From Erodium maritimum (Eukaryota; Streptophyta; Magnoliopsida; Geraniales; Geraniaceae), in the NCBI GenBank assembly GCA_963921825.1, contig OY997588.1, positions 121,033,329 through 121,097,328 of the forward strand: a DNA stretch of 64,000 nucleotides. The letters run 5' to 3'. Numbering within the stretch: position 1 is the stretch's first letter; each line of letters opens with the position of its first letter. The notes under the pieces are model-generated. The model had not been told where the DNA came from and made no database searches. It worked only from the letters and a program-made list of their open reading frames with translations. Below are positions 23,201-35,300 of the stretch, one piece after another. The translations under genes and the position numbers were made by a program.

Positions 23201-23686
23201 CCTAAAGTAGTCTTCCTTGTCTTGTCCCACACCTAACACCACCACTTGCTTGACAAGTGGCAAGGTGGGTCCCACACCTTTTGGGAAAATATCTAGAAGA
23301 TATTTACTGATCAGATTCGCGAAAATCGGAAGTTTCGGGCCCGAACGGGCACTTTTTCCAAGAAATTACGAAACTTCGCGGGCTACAAGGAAATAGCCCA
23401 ACTAAGACCGCTGCGACGACGGCTAAGCTTTTTGGATCCAAAACGGGCCTCGAACGGACCAAAACGTCGCTCGGATGACTTTTCCAGCGAAAAGTCAACA
23501 TTTCCCAAATTGGTCAGAAAGTTGCCCTGAGTCCCCCAGAACTCACTTTGGTCGATATCGGAGTCAACTTAAGTCCGGTATGACCCTCGGGGTCAAATTT
23601 GGGTTCATTTAAGTGTCTGTCCAAAATTTTTAAATTTTCCTGTTTTTCGCAGGTTTGACTGGCGTTGACCGGGAGTGGTTATTACA
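20294..23686 (-). mobile_element. LTR-A copy 3, solo LTR with CTAAT duplication
   Basis: The 3393-bp inverted copy begins TGTCACGCCCCAATTTCAG and ends GGTTATTACA. It is flanked by CTAAT at 20289-20293 and 23687-23691. The insertion splits one array unit exactly, since the sequence on both sides joins into the normal unit. This copy has a much expanded minisatellite (about 21180-21950, phrase CACGGGCACTCATGGCCACC). It also has a different upstream repeat (ACTCTAACTCGGTCAGGCCAG, 20880-21000) where copies 1 and 2 carry the 48-bp repeat. No retrotransposon coding region is present. Confidence 0.9.
21180..21950 (-). repeat. Expanded minisatellite in LTR-A copy 3
   Basis: More than a dozen degenerate units occur, each with a GGCACTCATGGCCACCCAAG or GGGCTCTCAAGGCCACC core and an ACACCAACAGTAA spacer. 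The apparent open frames across it are low-complexity by-products. Confidence 0.85.
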
Positions 23687-25433
23687 CTAATTGTCATGTT
23701 GTTACTCTTAACTTCAATTTTGAAGGGATTTCTAAGGATTTCATGAGTCCAATAGTTTCATTGGGCCCTGATTTGAACATTCCTTAGCCTTTTTTTATTG
23801 GTCCTTTTGTAAACCTTTCTTTATTCAACGAAGATATTTTATTAATATAAAAGGGTCGAAAGAGACCCTACATGATGATGAAAGCAAACTGAAACGGGAT
23901 GAGTTATAGTTTCGATGGTTTTGCCTCTTAATTGTTGTATAATCTTTATTTGTCAGTTTACTACAAGAGGTAGGTGGTATAAATTTACAAAAATATTTTT
24001 TGCTATTTTGGTTTCATTTTACATGTTTTGTAAAAAAAAACCTTCTTTGGTTTAGGATTTGGGACAAAAAGGTGTGCATAGTTAGACAATCAAAATGACC
24101 GTTCTAACATAGTTAGGATTCCAGGTTATCCCTAAAAATAAAGACAAACTAGTAACCCAACAAGACCGATCCTTGTTACTTGCCATGCTAATTGTCATGT
24201 TGTTACTCTTAACTTCAACTTTGAAGGGATTTATGAGGATTTGATGAGTCCAATAGTTTCATTGGGCCCTGATTTGAACATTCCTTGGCTTTTTTATTGG
24301 TCCTTTTGTAATCCTTTTTTTATTCAACAAAGATATTTTATTAATATAAAAGGGTCGAAAGAGACCCTACATGATGATGAAAGCAAACTGAAACGCGATG
24401 AGCTATAGATTCGATGGTTTTGCCTCTTAATTGTTGTATAATTTTTATTTGTCAGTTTATTACAAGACGTAGGTGGTATAAATTTACAAAAAAAACAATT
24501 TTTTGCTATTTTGGTTTCATTTTATATGTTTTGTAAACAAAACCATCTTTGGGTTAGGATCTTAGACAAAAAGGTGTGCGTAATTAGGATATCAAAATGA
24601 CATTTCTGATATAGTTATGATTCCGGGTTATCCCTACAAATAAAGACAAACTAGTGACCCAACAAGACCGATCCTTGTTGCTTGCCATGCTAATTGTCAT
24701 GTTGTTATTCTTGACCTCTACTTTGAAGGGATTTCTGAGTAGTTGATAAGTCCAATAGTTTCATTGGGCCCTGATTTGAACATTCCTCAGCCTTTTTTAT
24801 TTCTTCTATTGTAAGCCTTTTTTTATTCAACGAAGATATTTTATTAATATAAAAGGGTCGAAATAGGAGACCCTACATGATGATGAAAGCAAACTAAAAC
24901 GGGAAGAGCTATAGTTTCGATGGTTTTGCCTCTTAATTGTTGTATAATTTTTATTTGTCATTTTATTACAAGAGGTAGGTGGTATAAATTTACAAAAAAA
25001 AAAACTTTTTTATTTGCAATTTTGGTTTCATTTTATAGGTTTTGTAAAAAAAAACCTTCTTTAGGTTAGGATCTGGGACAAAAAGGTGCGCGTAGTTAGG
25101 ACATCAAAATGACTTTTCTAACATAGTTAGGATTCTGGGTTATCCCTAAAAATAAAGACAAACTAGTGACCCAACAAGACCGATCCTTGTTACTTGTCAT
25201 GCTAATTGGCATGTTGTTACTCTTAACCTCAACTTTGAAGGTACTTCTGAGGAGTTGATGAGTCCAATAATTTCATTGGGCCTTGATTTGTACATTCATT
25301 GTCCTTTTGTATTTGTCCTTTTGTAAGCCTTTATTATTCAACGAAGATATTTTATTAATATAAAAGGGTCGAAAGAGATCCTACATGATAATGAAAGCAA
25401 ACTGAAACGAGATGAGTTATAGTTTCGATGATA
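23687..25433 (+). repeat. Tandem array of the ~507-bp unit, right block
   Basis: This is the continuation of the array after the LTR-A insertion, with landmarks near 23914, 24413, 24919 and 25428. The array stops abruptly at 25433, just inside a unit, where unrelated sequence begins. Confidence 0.92.
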
Positions 25434-26700
25434 GTCCAAACACTAATCGTATAGCTAAAATACCTGGTGTGTACCAGAGATAAGGCGGTGGTTCCCTATT
25501 CCATCTATGTGTGGCGCCATGTCTTCTTAGATCATTCCATGTCTCGACTTGACCAGCTATATTGTGTCGCAAAAGGCGGGAAAAGGAGTAGGCTAAGGAA
25601 ATGAGGAGTGTGGAAATCAACAGAGAGCTGATGTATTTCGATTAGGGTATCTCCTCAGTGACACCCCGATATTATCTAACCAAATCATGTGGATCCACAA
25701 GGCAATCCAGCATGCCTCGTTGTTTCGTCATATCGGTTGTCCTCACCGTCTGTAGCCGTAACCATGGATTGTAGGCTGCATGTAACATATGTTCCCAAGT
25801 CATTCGAATCTTGGGATGAAACATCCCAATAGGGTCCAAGATCTGATGGGTAATGGTAGGGGGATCGTCCAGTCAGCTGATCGTGAGAACTTCTTGGGCA
25901 CTTTGTGGTGGGTTCCTCCATTATACAAATTTTGTGACTCGGCTCCTCGATCTAAGTCCCATGGTTCCGGTGTTGGGTGTCTTGGGGTTTTGCTCGAAAC
26001 AGACACATCTAATGCAACTCGTAGTCGTACCCAGATTCCACATCCTTGTAGGAGTTATTAAGATCCTCTTTCAAAAGGATCACCGAAGGCTAGATTCGGA
26101 AGCACATGTTCATAATGGTGGATCGTCGTCCACAAGAAAAAGGTTGTCCTAGGGGCACCAGGTTTTCTACACGAGTCTCGCGCTCGGTCTTAAGACCCCT
26201 TCCATTGCATGGTGGCCTGGGTATTACCATCTTTGGGTATGCCGGCGCCCTAATATAGGGCGATGGTGGATCATACCCTATTATTCTTTGTTTTTCCGCT
26301 TCATGGATATGTATCTTGAGCGATGTCTCCGTCGGTTTCCAGCGGATAGCCGGTTCCTCCATTTTGTCCACGGTTCGAGAATCTGTCGTGGTGGGTCGTT
26401 CCGAGGGCTGGTTGTATATCATCTCATGGGGAAGTTTAAGATGCTGGTTGGTATTGGGGGTCGATTCCTCTCTCGAGAATAACTAGGGTCCCTATTGTGC
26501 CGAGCAGCTGACAGTGGGACGACGATATGGTAGGCGAGATACCATCGGTGATGGAGGGTGTACTTATTGTGGCTCCATAGGTGCTAGCACCGGTAGGAGC
26601 GGTTAGAATAGGGGCCAGAAAGGAAGAGGCGGTAGCTGTGTTCGTAGAGAACATTACGAGAGATTGGGAGAGAAACCTTAGGCTTCATTTTTTACTCTCT
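25434..26700 (-). other. Unclassified retroelement-like or gene-like remnant
   Basis: Minus-strand frames are short and broken. The most gene-like order is a TATA-like CTTAAATAAAGG near 26720, a pyrimidine-rich leader, an ATG near 26654 opening a Ser/Thr-rich stretch of about 72 residues, and then broken frames to about 25685. The layout resembles a decayed 5' end of a retroelement or a retroposed gene. I recognise no domain. It lies between the tandem array and a copia fragment. Confidence 0.25.
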
Positions 26701-27039
26701 GAAATCGTAAGCCTTTATTTAAGTCCTTTTTCAAGAATAAGAGATAGTTTCATTAATAGGAAAACAGAATCATTAAACTGGCATTAACCTTAAAGCAATA
26801 ATGGTCCAATAACCCTTGGCAACGAACCGGTCTAAAAGGAAACGATTATAACAATCAGAACTAAAACAAGAAATAGATCTAAAATAGGAATTGAAACCAA
26901 AACTAGAACATAAGTTAAATCTAAAAGGTTCAAACTGCCATGGGCCCGCTCAAAGTAGGGACTAAACGCCGCTTGATCCTTGTTCTCCAAGGACTCATTT
27001 TGTCAAATAAGCTACTGAATTTGAACTTGACAATCTCAT

Positions 27040-27180
27040 TTGGATAGGTATGATTCAGGGATCCCTCTTGGTAAAAATCCATGATTCAGGTGATCCCTCT
27101 TGGTAAAAATCCATGATTTAGGTGATCAGGATAGGTATGATTCAGGGATCCCTCTTGGTAAAAATCCATGATTCTGGTTT
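27040..27180 (+). repeat. Minisatellite of a 30-40 bp phrase
   Basis: The phrase GATCCCTCTTGGTAAAAATC occurs three times in 140 bp with variable spacers. It borders the 5'-truncated copia fragment and may mark its deletion point. Confidence 0.65.
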
Positions 27181-27186
27181 ATGTCA

Positions 27187-27976
27187 GGAAAATATGCGTT
27201 GGACTTGTTAACGGAAACTGGGACAAAGCCTCATAATACACAACTCATGAAAGAAGGAAATGTTTTTTGAGAATCCATAAATATATAGAAGAATTGTGGG
27301 AAAACTAAACTATCTTACGGTAACTCGACCTGATATTGCATACTCAGTGAGCATTGTAAGTCAGTTTATGTCTTCCCCTATAGTTGAACATTGGACCACC
27401 CTCGAACATATCCTGACTTATCTAAAAGGAGCACCTAGACGAGGTATACTCTATCAAAATCATGGTCATACTCATATAGAGTGTTTTACAAATGCAGATT
27501 AGGCAGGATGGAAGATTGATCGGCAATTCACTTCAGGGTACTGTGTATTCTTAGGAGGGAATTTCGTCTTCTGGAAAAGAAAGAAACAAAATATCGTTTC
27601 TCGCTCTAGTGTTGAATCGGAATACAGAGCCATGGCCCAGTCTGTAAGTGAAATAATGTGGATCTACCAACTCCTTTAAGAACTTGGTCTCAAAGTATAC
27701 ATGCCCGCAAAATTATGGTGTGTTAATCAAGTTGCTCTTCATATTGCCTCAAATCCCGTGTATCATGAACGAACCAAACATATCGAGATAGATTGTCATT
27801 TCTTCCGTGAAAAACTTCAGCAAAATTTGATTACCACCGCATATGTGAAAACCGGAGATCAATTAGGAGACTTGTTCACTAAAGAACTTACGGGTACTCG
27901 GGTTGATTATCTTTGTAACAAGCCGGGCATGATTAATATCTATGCCTCAGCCAACTTGAGGGGGGAGTGTATTTAA
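27187..27976 (+). pseudogene. Ty1/copia RT end and RNase H, truncated and broken
   Basis: The frames give the end of reverse transcriptase (GKLNYLTVTRPDIAYSV) and RNase H landmarks ([40 protein letters not shown]). They then run to a terminal [11 protein letters not shown] and stop near 27976. Lesions include stops near 27250, TAG at 27500-27502 in place of the Trp of the ADWAG motif, and a stop near 27680. Gag, protease, integrase and most of RT are missing. It lies directly before its own 3' LTR. Confidence 0.88.
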
Positions 27977-28113
27977 TATTGAGTAGATGATAAGTCCTCA
28001 TTAAGGATCTCTTCATTAATGGAGTAGTTGAAAAGTCTCAACTCTTGTGTATATATAGTTGTATCATGTGTATAATCAAAAAACAACTTGAATTAGATTT
28101 TCTCATTTTTACA
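27968..28113 (+). mobile_element. 3' LTR of the truncated copia fragment
   Basis: A GAGGGGGGAG polypurine tract is followed by TGTATTTAATATTGAG. A TATA-like TATATATAG occurs about 80 bp in, and the LTR ends near TTTTTACA (28113 or 28115). At about 146 bp it is a short copia-type LTR. No 5' LTR is visible. Confidence 0.65.
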
Positions 28114-28115
28114 CA

Positions 28116-28596
28116 TGTCACTCATGCAGTCCGTACCCAAGAAAATCTTGGCCGTTATGGAAACCATGTCACATACATCGTTGAGCTCAGGTCAAACTCA
28201 GTTGTTTACTGCATAGCAATCACAAGGTCTCCTTGGTCTAAGGATACATGACAAGCTACAACATTGAATATGTTCATGACTTGATCTATGGCATATATTC
28301 ATGTTCGGTCGTCCAATATCATGTCCCACTTGATATCTATGATCAGACTCCGGAATCTCACTCCAATGACTAATAGATTGTGAGCCATAAAGAGTCATCT
28401 TGCATACTAGTCGCTTCTAGTGCAACTTTATTGACTAGGGACCCATCAAGTGTAATTCCTCTTGATCTATCGTTCTACTTCACATGGTGGACATAGATTA
28501 GAATACACTTCGATATAAATTCGCTTTACTTTTATTGTAAACGATGATATGTACATTTGGAGATTTACGATTGAACTACGGGCACTAAGACTAACA
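28116..28596 (-). mobile_element. LTR-B fragment
   Basis: This is an inverted part of the LTR called LTR-B here (complete at 49682-51369). It ends in GGGCACTAAGACTAACA, the reverse of LTR-B's TGTTAGTCTTAGTGCC start. The left side is cut at the copia LTR, so the copia element probably landed in this LTR-B and later lost its 5' part. Confidence 0.75.
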
Positions 28597-28886
28597 CGTC
28601 TGCCCTACCACCTTTGGAGTATGATCAGCCCCCTCCGCCTCTAAAGCTTGATCAGCCCTCGTCGCTTCCACCCCCCATGATTCTGCATCAATGCACCCAC
28701 CTCCGTGACCTCCACCGAGGCATCCTACTCGTTCCCTCTCTCGATTTTGGATTGATATGATCGTTTGAGTTTGTTTTATTTTATTTGTTTTTCTTTTTGC
28801 ACGATTAATAATTAGTAAGTAGAGATTCAAGGGATTTTACCGGAAAGAAAACCTGAGTCACATATATCCTCCCGTTACTACTGATG
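28597..28886. other. Unassigned sequence
   Basis: I see no secure gene here. A Pro-rich plus-strand frame exists but lacks any family signal. Confidence 0.4.
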
Positions 28887-29110
28887 AGTTCAGGTTTGGT
28901 CGCGTTCCTCACGGCGAAAAGAGTCTGGTCCATGGGATCAAGCAGCGTTTAGGCATCACCTCAAGCGGTTCTCTTCAGTTTTTTAGTTTAAGTTTCTGTG
29001 TTACTGACAAAGTAAGATTTGGTCGCACTCCACATGACGAAAAGAGTATTCTGTATGGGATCAAGCAGCGTTCAGACACCACCTTGAGTAGTCATCGTCA
29101 ATTTCATTTT
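28887..29110 (+). repeat. Diverged tandem duplication of about 128 bp
   Basis: Two copies (28891-28981 and 29019-29108) share TTTGGTCGC, CGAAAAGAGT, GGGATCAAGCAGCGTT and CACCT. They have clearly diverged, so the duplication is old. No function is visible. Confidence 0.65.
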
Positions 29111-29929
29111 CTTCTTAGTTTTCTTTCTGCATGTCTATATAGCTTTTTCGAAATCACTCTAAATAGTCTTCACGTTCTAGAATTTTTTGGTAAGGGACCT
29201 TTTAAGTCTCTATACATTGTAATAACACTCTTTTACTGTTAATAATATATGCAAATTTTATTCGGAAAAAAGAAAGAAGCATATTTTCAAAAATTTCCCG
29301 ATCAAATAATATGTTTGTTTTGACAGATCTAATCTAAACTATACTATATGTGAACGAAAATGCAACTTCTTCTGGTGAATTTATTTAGACAACCATCATG
29401 ATTATGGGTGGCCCCATTTAATTTGTCTCCTGTATTAAGATTTATCAGGCCTTGTCATCCACCTGCTAGTGATATCATGGCAGCCTTTTTTGAACTTTTT
29501 TGGCCCAAGTTACAAAGTAGTTTTGATTCGGCCTGTCAGAAATAACATTTCGCTCTCTTGTTCCTTAATTATTGTTTGGACACCTCATGTGGTTCTAGAA
29601 TTTCCTAGACGGTATATTTGTAGGCGGCTCCTCATTAAAGAATAAAGATGTAGAGTAGCACAAGGAGCAATAACTTCCCATACAGTATTTCTGAGTGTTG
29701 GTGATCTAGAGTGATAGTTTTACAAACCAACCACAAGGAGCAATTAATAATTTCAGTATAAACAGACAAGATTACGCAAACAAAAAACTGGATGGATAAG
29801 ACAGACATGAACATGTTTAATTAGATAACTATCAGGTTTGTAGATGTAGTTATGTAGAAAGAGAAGATGTTACTTTATAGATGTTCTCATCCACCCCTAC
29901 TTATAGAAATTGACACGTCACTTTTCAAG
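29111..29929. other. Unassigned sequence upstream of the SABATH duplicate
   Basis: I see no open gene. Part of it (from about 29320) shares short phrases such as GATCTAATCTAAACTATAC with 42140-42180, upstream of the intact SABATH gene, so the duplication may begin here. Confidence 0.4.
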
Positions 29930-30068
29930 GAGTGGATAATATGAACCTGCCGTTGATGGTTCTACCATTATACATTGCTATAATAAGGGGCATAGCTATA
30001 GAAACCAAACACTGAAACTGACAATTCAAATTATCAGTTTAGACAAAACCTTAATGGTAGTCTGTAGC
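29930..30068 (+). pseudogene. SABATH duplicate: promoter and first codons
   Basis: This resembles the promoter and start of the intact SABATH gene (42480-42612). Shared phrases include CATTGCTATA, TTATCAGTTTAGA and TTAATGG...GTCTGTAGC, with ATG at 30054. The TATA region is altered to GCTATAATAAGG. The exon is cut after five codons by the copia element and continues at 37647. Confidence 0.7.
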
Positions 30069-30198
30069 TGATAGAGTTTTAACCTGTCCGTCTTTTATTC
30101 ATTGTGAATACACATATATAGGGTAATTACAGACAGCTCAATACATAATTCAGAGTTTGATTATCATTCAAACTCTGGATAATACACATATCCTAACA
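30069..30198 (-). mobile_element. 3' LTR of the copia element
   Basis: This LTR is 130 bp with TGTTAGGATATG...CTATCA on the minus strand. It contains a 10-bp inverted repeat (CAGAGTTTGA...TCAAACTCTG) close to its start and a TATATATAGG core. The pol frame ends on the TAG inside the first six bases of this LTR. Confidence 0.9.
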
Positions 30199-32307
30199 CG
30201 CCTCTGCAGTCGCAACGGGAGGTTCCCGGATGTTGAGGCTGGATCTAATATCAACAAATAGGACCCAAGGAAGACCCTTGGTGAAGACATCCGCAATCTG
30301 AGATCGAGACGGAACATGTAAAACTCGAACAAGACCTTTCGCCACCTTCTCCCGAACAAAGTGAATGTCCAACTCAATATGTTTCGTATGCTGGTGCTGA
30401 ACAGGATTGCCAGTGAGATAGATCGTACTGATATTATCACAGTACACGAGAGTGGCACGGGAGATCGAACAGAGGAGTTCTAGAAGAAGGTTGCGAAGCC
30501 AGCAAGTCTCGGAGACAACATTAGCCACACCACGGTATTCAGCCTCTGTACTGGAGCGAGATATAGTAGGCTGACGTTTCGAGGACCAAGAAACCAGATT
30601 GTCACCCAGAAATACGCAAAACCCCGAGGTAGATTGTCGCGTGTCTGGACAACCGGCCCAATCATCGTCAGTGTAGGCGATGAGATCAGACGCCGGTGAG
30701 GAAAAGATGTGAAGGCCAAGATGTCGAGTCCCTTGGATGTAGCGAATGATGCGCTTTAGAGCGCCCATGTGACTAACCCGTGGATCGTGCATATGGAGAC
30801 AGATCTGCTGAACTGCATAGGAAATGTCCGGTCTGGTGAATGTGAGATACTGAAGCGCCCCTGCAAGACTACGATACAGAGTCAGGTTCTCGAACGGTTC
30901 GCTGTCTGAGGTGCCAAGCTTGCCCTGAGTGTCAACCGGGGTAGCGGAGGAGGAACATGACGCCATACCAGCACGATCAATAATATCAGCAGCATACTTC
31001 TGTTGGGATAGAAACATACCCTCAGAGTGACGTGTAACGGCAATGCCCAAAAAATAGGACAGGAGACCCAGGTCCTTCATGGAAAACTCGGAGCTGAGGC
31101 TGGCCATGATAGAGAGGCGAAGAGCGTCACTCGAGGGAGTGAGGATGATGTCATCTACATAGAGCAGAATGTAAGCAGTATCCTGGCCATGCTGATAAAT
31201 AAAGAGAGAGTGATATGAGCGACTATGTGAGAAACCAATGGAGGAGACAAAGTCTGTGAACCGCTGGTACCATGCCTGGGGCGCCTGTTTGAGGCCATAA
31301 AGGGAGCGCTGAAGCAAGCAGACATGATCCGGTAACGAGGAATCTCGGAAGCCAAGCGGTTGGTGCATATAGACGGTCTCGGTGAGGTTGCCGTGCAAGA
31401 AAGCGTTCTTGACATCCAGCTGATGAATAGGCCAAGACCGAGAGACTGCAATGCTGAGGACGGTGCGGATGGTCGGGGGTTTAACAACCGGGCTGAAAGT
31501 TTCCTAGCAGTCAATGCCAACCTGTTGAGACCTGCCATCACCAACAAGACGAGCCTTATACCGCTCAAAAGAACCGTCAGAATGTGTTTTGTGGCGAAAT
31601 ATCCACATGGACCTAATAACATTCACACCAATAGGACGAGGAACCAGAACCCAAGTTTTATTATCAAGTAAAGCATTAAACTCATCAGCCATTGCTAGTT
31701 TCCAGTTCGGGTCTAGAAGAGCATCCTTAGGGTTATTATGTATGGGGGAGGGGGTTGTGGTAGTGGATAAATTGAAAGGAATTTTAGTCTTGGAGATACT
31801 TGCACGGCCACGGGGGAGCAAGGGATGGGGCGGAACCTGGGGAGGAGCCAGGTGGGCCGGATCTGCATGCTGGGCCGGTGAAGGAGGCTGTGCTGGTGAT
31901 GGAAGCTGGGCAGGTGAAGAAAGCTGAGAGGGGGAGGCGGTCAGACGAGCTGGTGGTGTGGGCCTTGGGCTGAGCGCAACAGGTTCCGGATCAGAAGGTG
32001 GGGTGGCCGGGTTGGGCTGAGCCAGAGGAGGGCTGAGGAACCTGAAATAGAAGATAATAATTGGGCTTTGACCACCGGTGAGATGGGGTCAAGGCGGAAA
32101 TCATAAGTGGGAGAAGTCGGTGTAGGGGTGACAGAAAAAGGAAAAATAGATTCGTCAAAAATAACATGCCTCGATGTAATAAATTTGTTACTTTTAATGT
32201 CAAAGCATTTGTACCCTCTTTGGTTCGGAGGAAATCCGAGAAAGACACACGGCGTAGAACGAGCCTGCAATTTGTTAATGGACGTAGAGGGGAAAATGGG
32301 GAAACAC
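30193..32307 (-). pseudogene. Copia pol, 3' part: integrase tail, RT, RNase H
   Basis: Reverse transcriptase and RNase H copy the retrotransposon RNA. The minus-strand frame begins in the post-core integrase region (RSTPCVFLGF, near 32240). It then gives the RT start (NPKDALLDPNWKLAMADEFN), LDVKNAFLHGNL, LYGLKQAPQAWYQRF, the catalytic YVDDIIL and DLGLLSYFLGI. RNase H follows, with SGFCVFLGDNLVSWSSKRQ and TKHIELDIHFVREKV. TAG at 31504-31506 breaks the conserved ETFSPV start, and other frame changes precede 31821. From 31398 to 30193 a 401-residue stretch is uninterrupted. Confidence 0.92.
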
Positions 32308-35300
32308 TGCTACAGGCCCGGCCCAAAATCCAACATATATAAGCTTGGGTTAGGGTTCTGAAACCCTAACCCTCTCCCTCTCTTCTTCTCCTTCAGCCGC
32401 CCCTCACCCTCGTCGTCCTCTCTGCTTCGCCGTCCGGTCGCCATCACCGGCCACACCTCGCATCGCCGGCCACCGCTCCCGAGTCCGGCAACCACCCTCT
32501 CCCTCGCCTCCTCTCCTTTCCCTCACTCCGTCTTCGTCTTCTTCGAAACCCCATCCCCGACCTCCTTCTTCCTCGCCCTAACCAGATCCGGCCACCTCCC
32601 TCACCATCGTCCGTCACCCACCTCCCTCTCGCCGTCCCGTCTTCCCCACGCCGAGCCCCCTCCTCCTTCTCCGTCCGGCCACCTCCCGCCCACACCAGTA
32701 GCCACCGCCGTCGACCCCCTCTTCCATCTCCCTCTCGGATCCCGAACCCTCATCCGACCTCCCTCCCTCCTCTCAACTCGGAGTCCGGCCACCGCTCCCG
32801 AGTTCGGCCGACGCTCCCAAGACCGGCCATCGCTCCCGAGCCCGAGCTCGGCCGTCTCCGGCCACCGTCTCCCTCTCAGAACGGAGCCGAGCCCTTCGAA
32901 CCCCGTCTCGCCGCCGGCACCGTCTCAAGGTCGCCGGCGCTCGCCAGATCCGGCGAGCTACGGCCGGATTCGTCCAGATCTGAGGGGAAACCCTCACCCG
33001 CGCCCCGTCGCGCCCAAAACCACCACCACCGGCGCTCCCTCCGCCGTGCTCCACCACCTCATCTCCCACGGTGAGGTTCTCACCACGAGGTTTGGTCGCC
33101 GGCGGCGTCTCCGTCGGTGGCCGGCCGGTTTCTAACCGAGCCCCTCTTTTTCGGTTCCCGTGTTGTTCGTTTCAAGTTTATTTGGTTAAACCGTTAATGA
33201 AATCGTTTGTTATTTGGTTAAACCGTTAATGAAATCGATTAATTTTTGATTAAACCTGCTTATGAAGTCGATTAATATTTGGAACGGTTTTGGATTAAAA
33301 AGGGAAATTAGTTAATTTAAAATCAGTTTTTGGATCTGGACAATTTGTTGAAGCATAAAACTAACGAAAATTTATCGGTTAAAAGGGATAGTAATTAAAA
33401 ACGACTTAGGCCCGTTAAATGAGAAAACGAAGTTCTGGTTAAATTAAACGGGTTTTAAAACGAATGTCGGTTTTTAAGTTTAAACTTGAGTTAAGTTAAG
33501 TTGAAAAGGGGAAAACGAACTCATATCAGATCGGATTTAGAAAGGTTTGGACCAAAATATCGAGTTTGGAAAAGAACTGAAAGAATCGTTCTGTTTTAAA
33601 GTCAAGGTCGGAATTAGATAAAACAAAGGAGTTTCAAAGACAGTTTGAGTTAAAATTGGTTTTAACTAGGTTTTGGATCAACTTGAGTTCGGTGCGCGGA
33701 TGCTCGAACCCGATTCGTTGTAATCCCGCTTTTCTTCCGCTCGAGTTTAAGGGACAACTGTCGGTTTTAAACTGGATTAATCGTAACCTTTAATTTAGCG
33801 ATGGAACCGTTATTAATCTATGGCTTTCGCGTTCTCTTTAGCGCCCGGCTTCGATCGAAGTGAAGCCCGGAGGTAGCGAGACAGAACGTCAGCAGCTAGG
33901 AAACGTAGCGGTTGCTCTTCAGTTGAGGTAGGGAAAAGTAGCCGGATCTCGGCCCTGATTAGGGAAAGTTAATAGTAGAATTGCATGTGACACCGGGGTG
34001 TCGTGGGTTGAGTAGAATTATTTAATTATTAGAAAAGCATGATACGGGATTGTAGCGTTTAAGAGAAAAGCATGTGACACTTAGTAGTGTCGTAGGAACA
34101 GAGAACTTAGCGATAATTGAATTACTGGAGGCATATGACCATGCCCGGAGGTTGCTTGTGAAACTAGTGATCTTAGGACTGTTGGAGGCATCGTGTATGT
34201 CGGAGGTTGTTGCGTGTATTTAATTGTTGAGTCTGGGTGGCCTTGAGAGCCCGTATTTTATTGTTGAGTTGGGTGGCCTTGAGAGCCCGTGTTATTTATT
34301 GTTGAGTTTGGGTGGCCATGAGAGCCCGTGTATTTAATTTGGTGTCTTGAGTGGCCGTGAGTGTCGTGGGGTTGTTGAACCCAAGTCTTGACCGTTGGTG
34401 TGTCTTGAAAGGCCGTGAGTGCCCGTGGGGCTGTTGAGCCGTGAATTACTGTTGGTGTGTCTGGGAGGCCGTGAGTGCCTGTGGGGCCGTTGAGTCCGCG
34501 TTTTAGGGTTGGTATCTTGGGTGGCCATGAGTGCCCGTGGATTGTTGAACCTGTGTTATTGCTGTTTGTTGAACTGTGATTGTGATTGTGATTGTGGTTA
34601 CCTGAGGTTGTGGGCCCGCTTCATTAAACGGGGGTCCTCGATCACACGCGTCTGCACGTTCAGACGAGGTAGGGGGCCCGCCTGTCAGTAAAGGGGTCCT
34701 GGCCGCGCGTGTGTGGTTCGGTGGTTGTGAGTGTGATAGGTTGACAGTCTGATCCGACTTTGTGTCGAGGAAATGCGACAGGTCGACCGCCTGACCACGT
34801 CTATGATCGGTAAAGGGCGCGAGGGAGGTTACTGAGCAGCTGGTTTGCGATCCTTTGTGATCTTGTTTGGTGTGCGATCCTTGTGATCTTGTTTGATGTT
34901 GCGTAGTTCCTTGAGTCCTTGGAAGAGGCCGTGATCGTTGTGTCGTGTCTACTTACGTGTCTGAGTGTCGAGTCGTTCGAGGAAGGTCACCGTGGGTGTT
35001 TGTCAGTCAGAGTACTTGGGTTGGGGACAGTGATCCCCGGGGTTGAGTTTGTTGTTGATGTTACCGGCATTGTCTGCTAATTATGCCGTAGTCAGTCAGT
35101 TATCCGTGGTGGTGAGCGAACGCTCACCCCTAGCTGCTTTTCCTACAGGTACTGTTCGTGGGACGGACACGGTGAGCTCGCGAAGCTTGTGGAGCTAGGA
35201 GCGGAGTCCGGGTTTTTACTTTTGGTCTAGCGACGGATACCTCGCCCTTTTGTCCGCTTGTGGGACGTTGTATTTTGAGTTGTACTCATCTTTTGTTGAA

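Noticed and set aside
15441-25433. Array as ribosomal DNA or 5S genes
   Set aside because: The unit is AT-rich, has no rRNA-like motif, and units of about 507 bp carry no 5S core.
28045-28398. Small frames in the LTR-B fragment
   Set aside because: They recur in other LTR-B copies with different lengths and have no coding pattern.
32310-33069. Several Arg/Gly-rich minus-strand frames
   Set aside because: They overlap each other in a GC-rich repetitive leader of the mosaic LTR; composition alone keeps them open.
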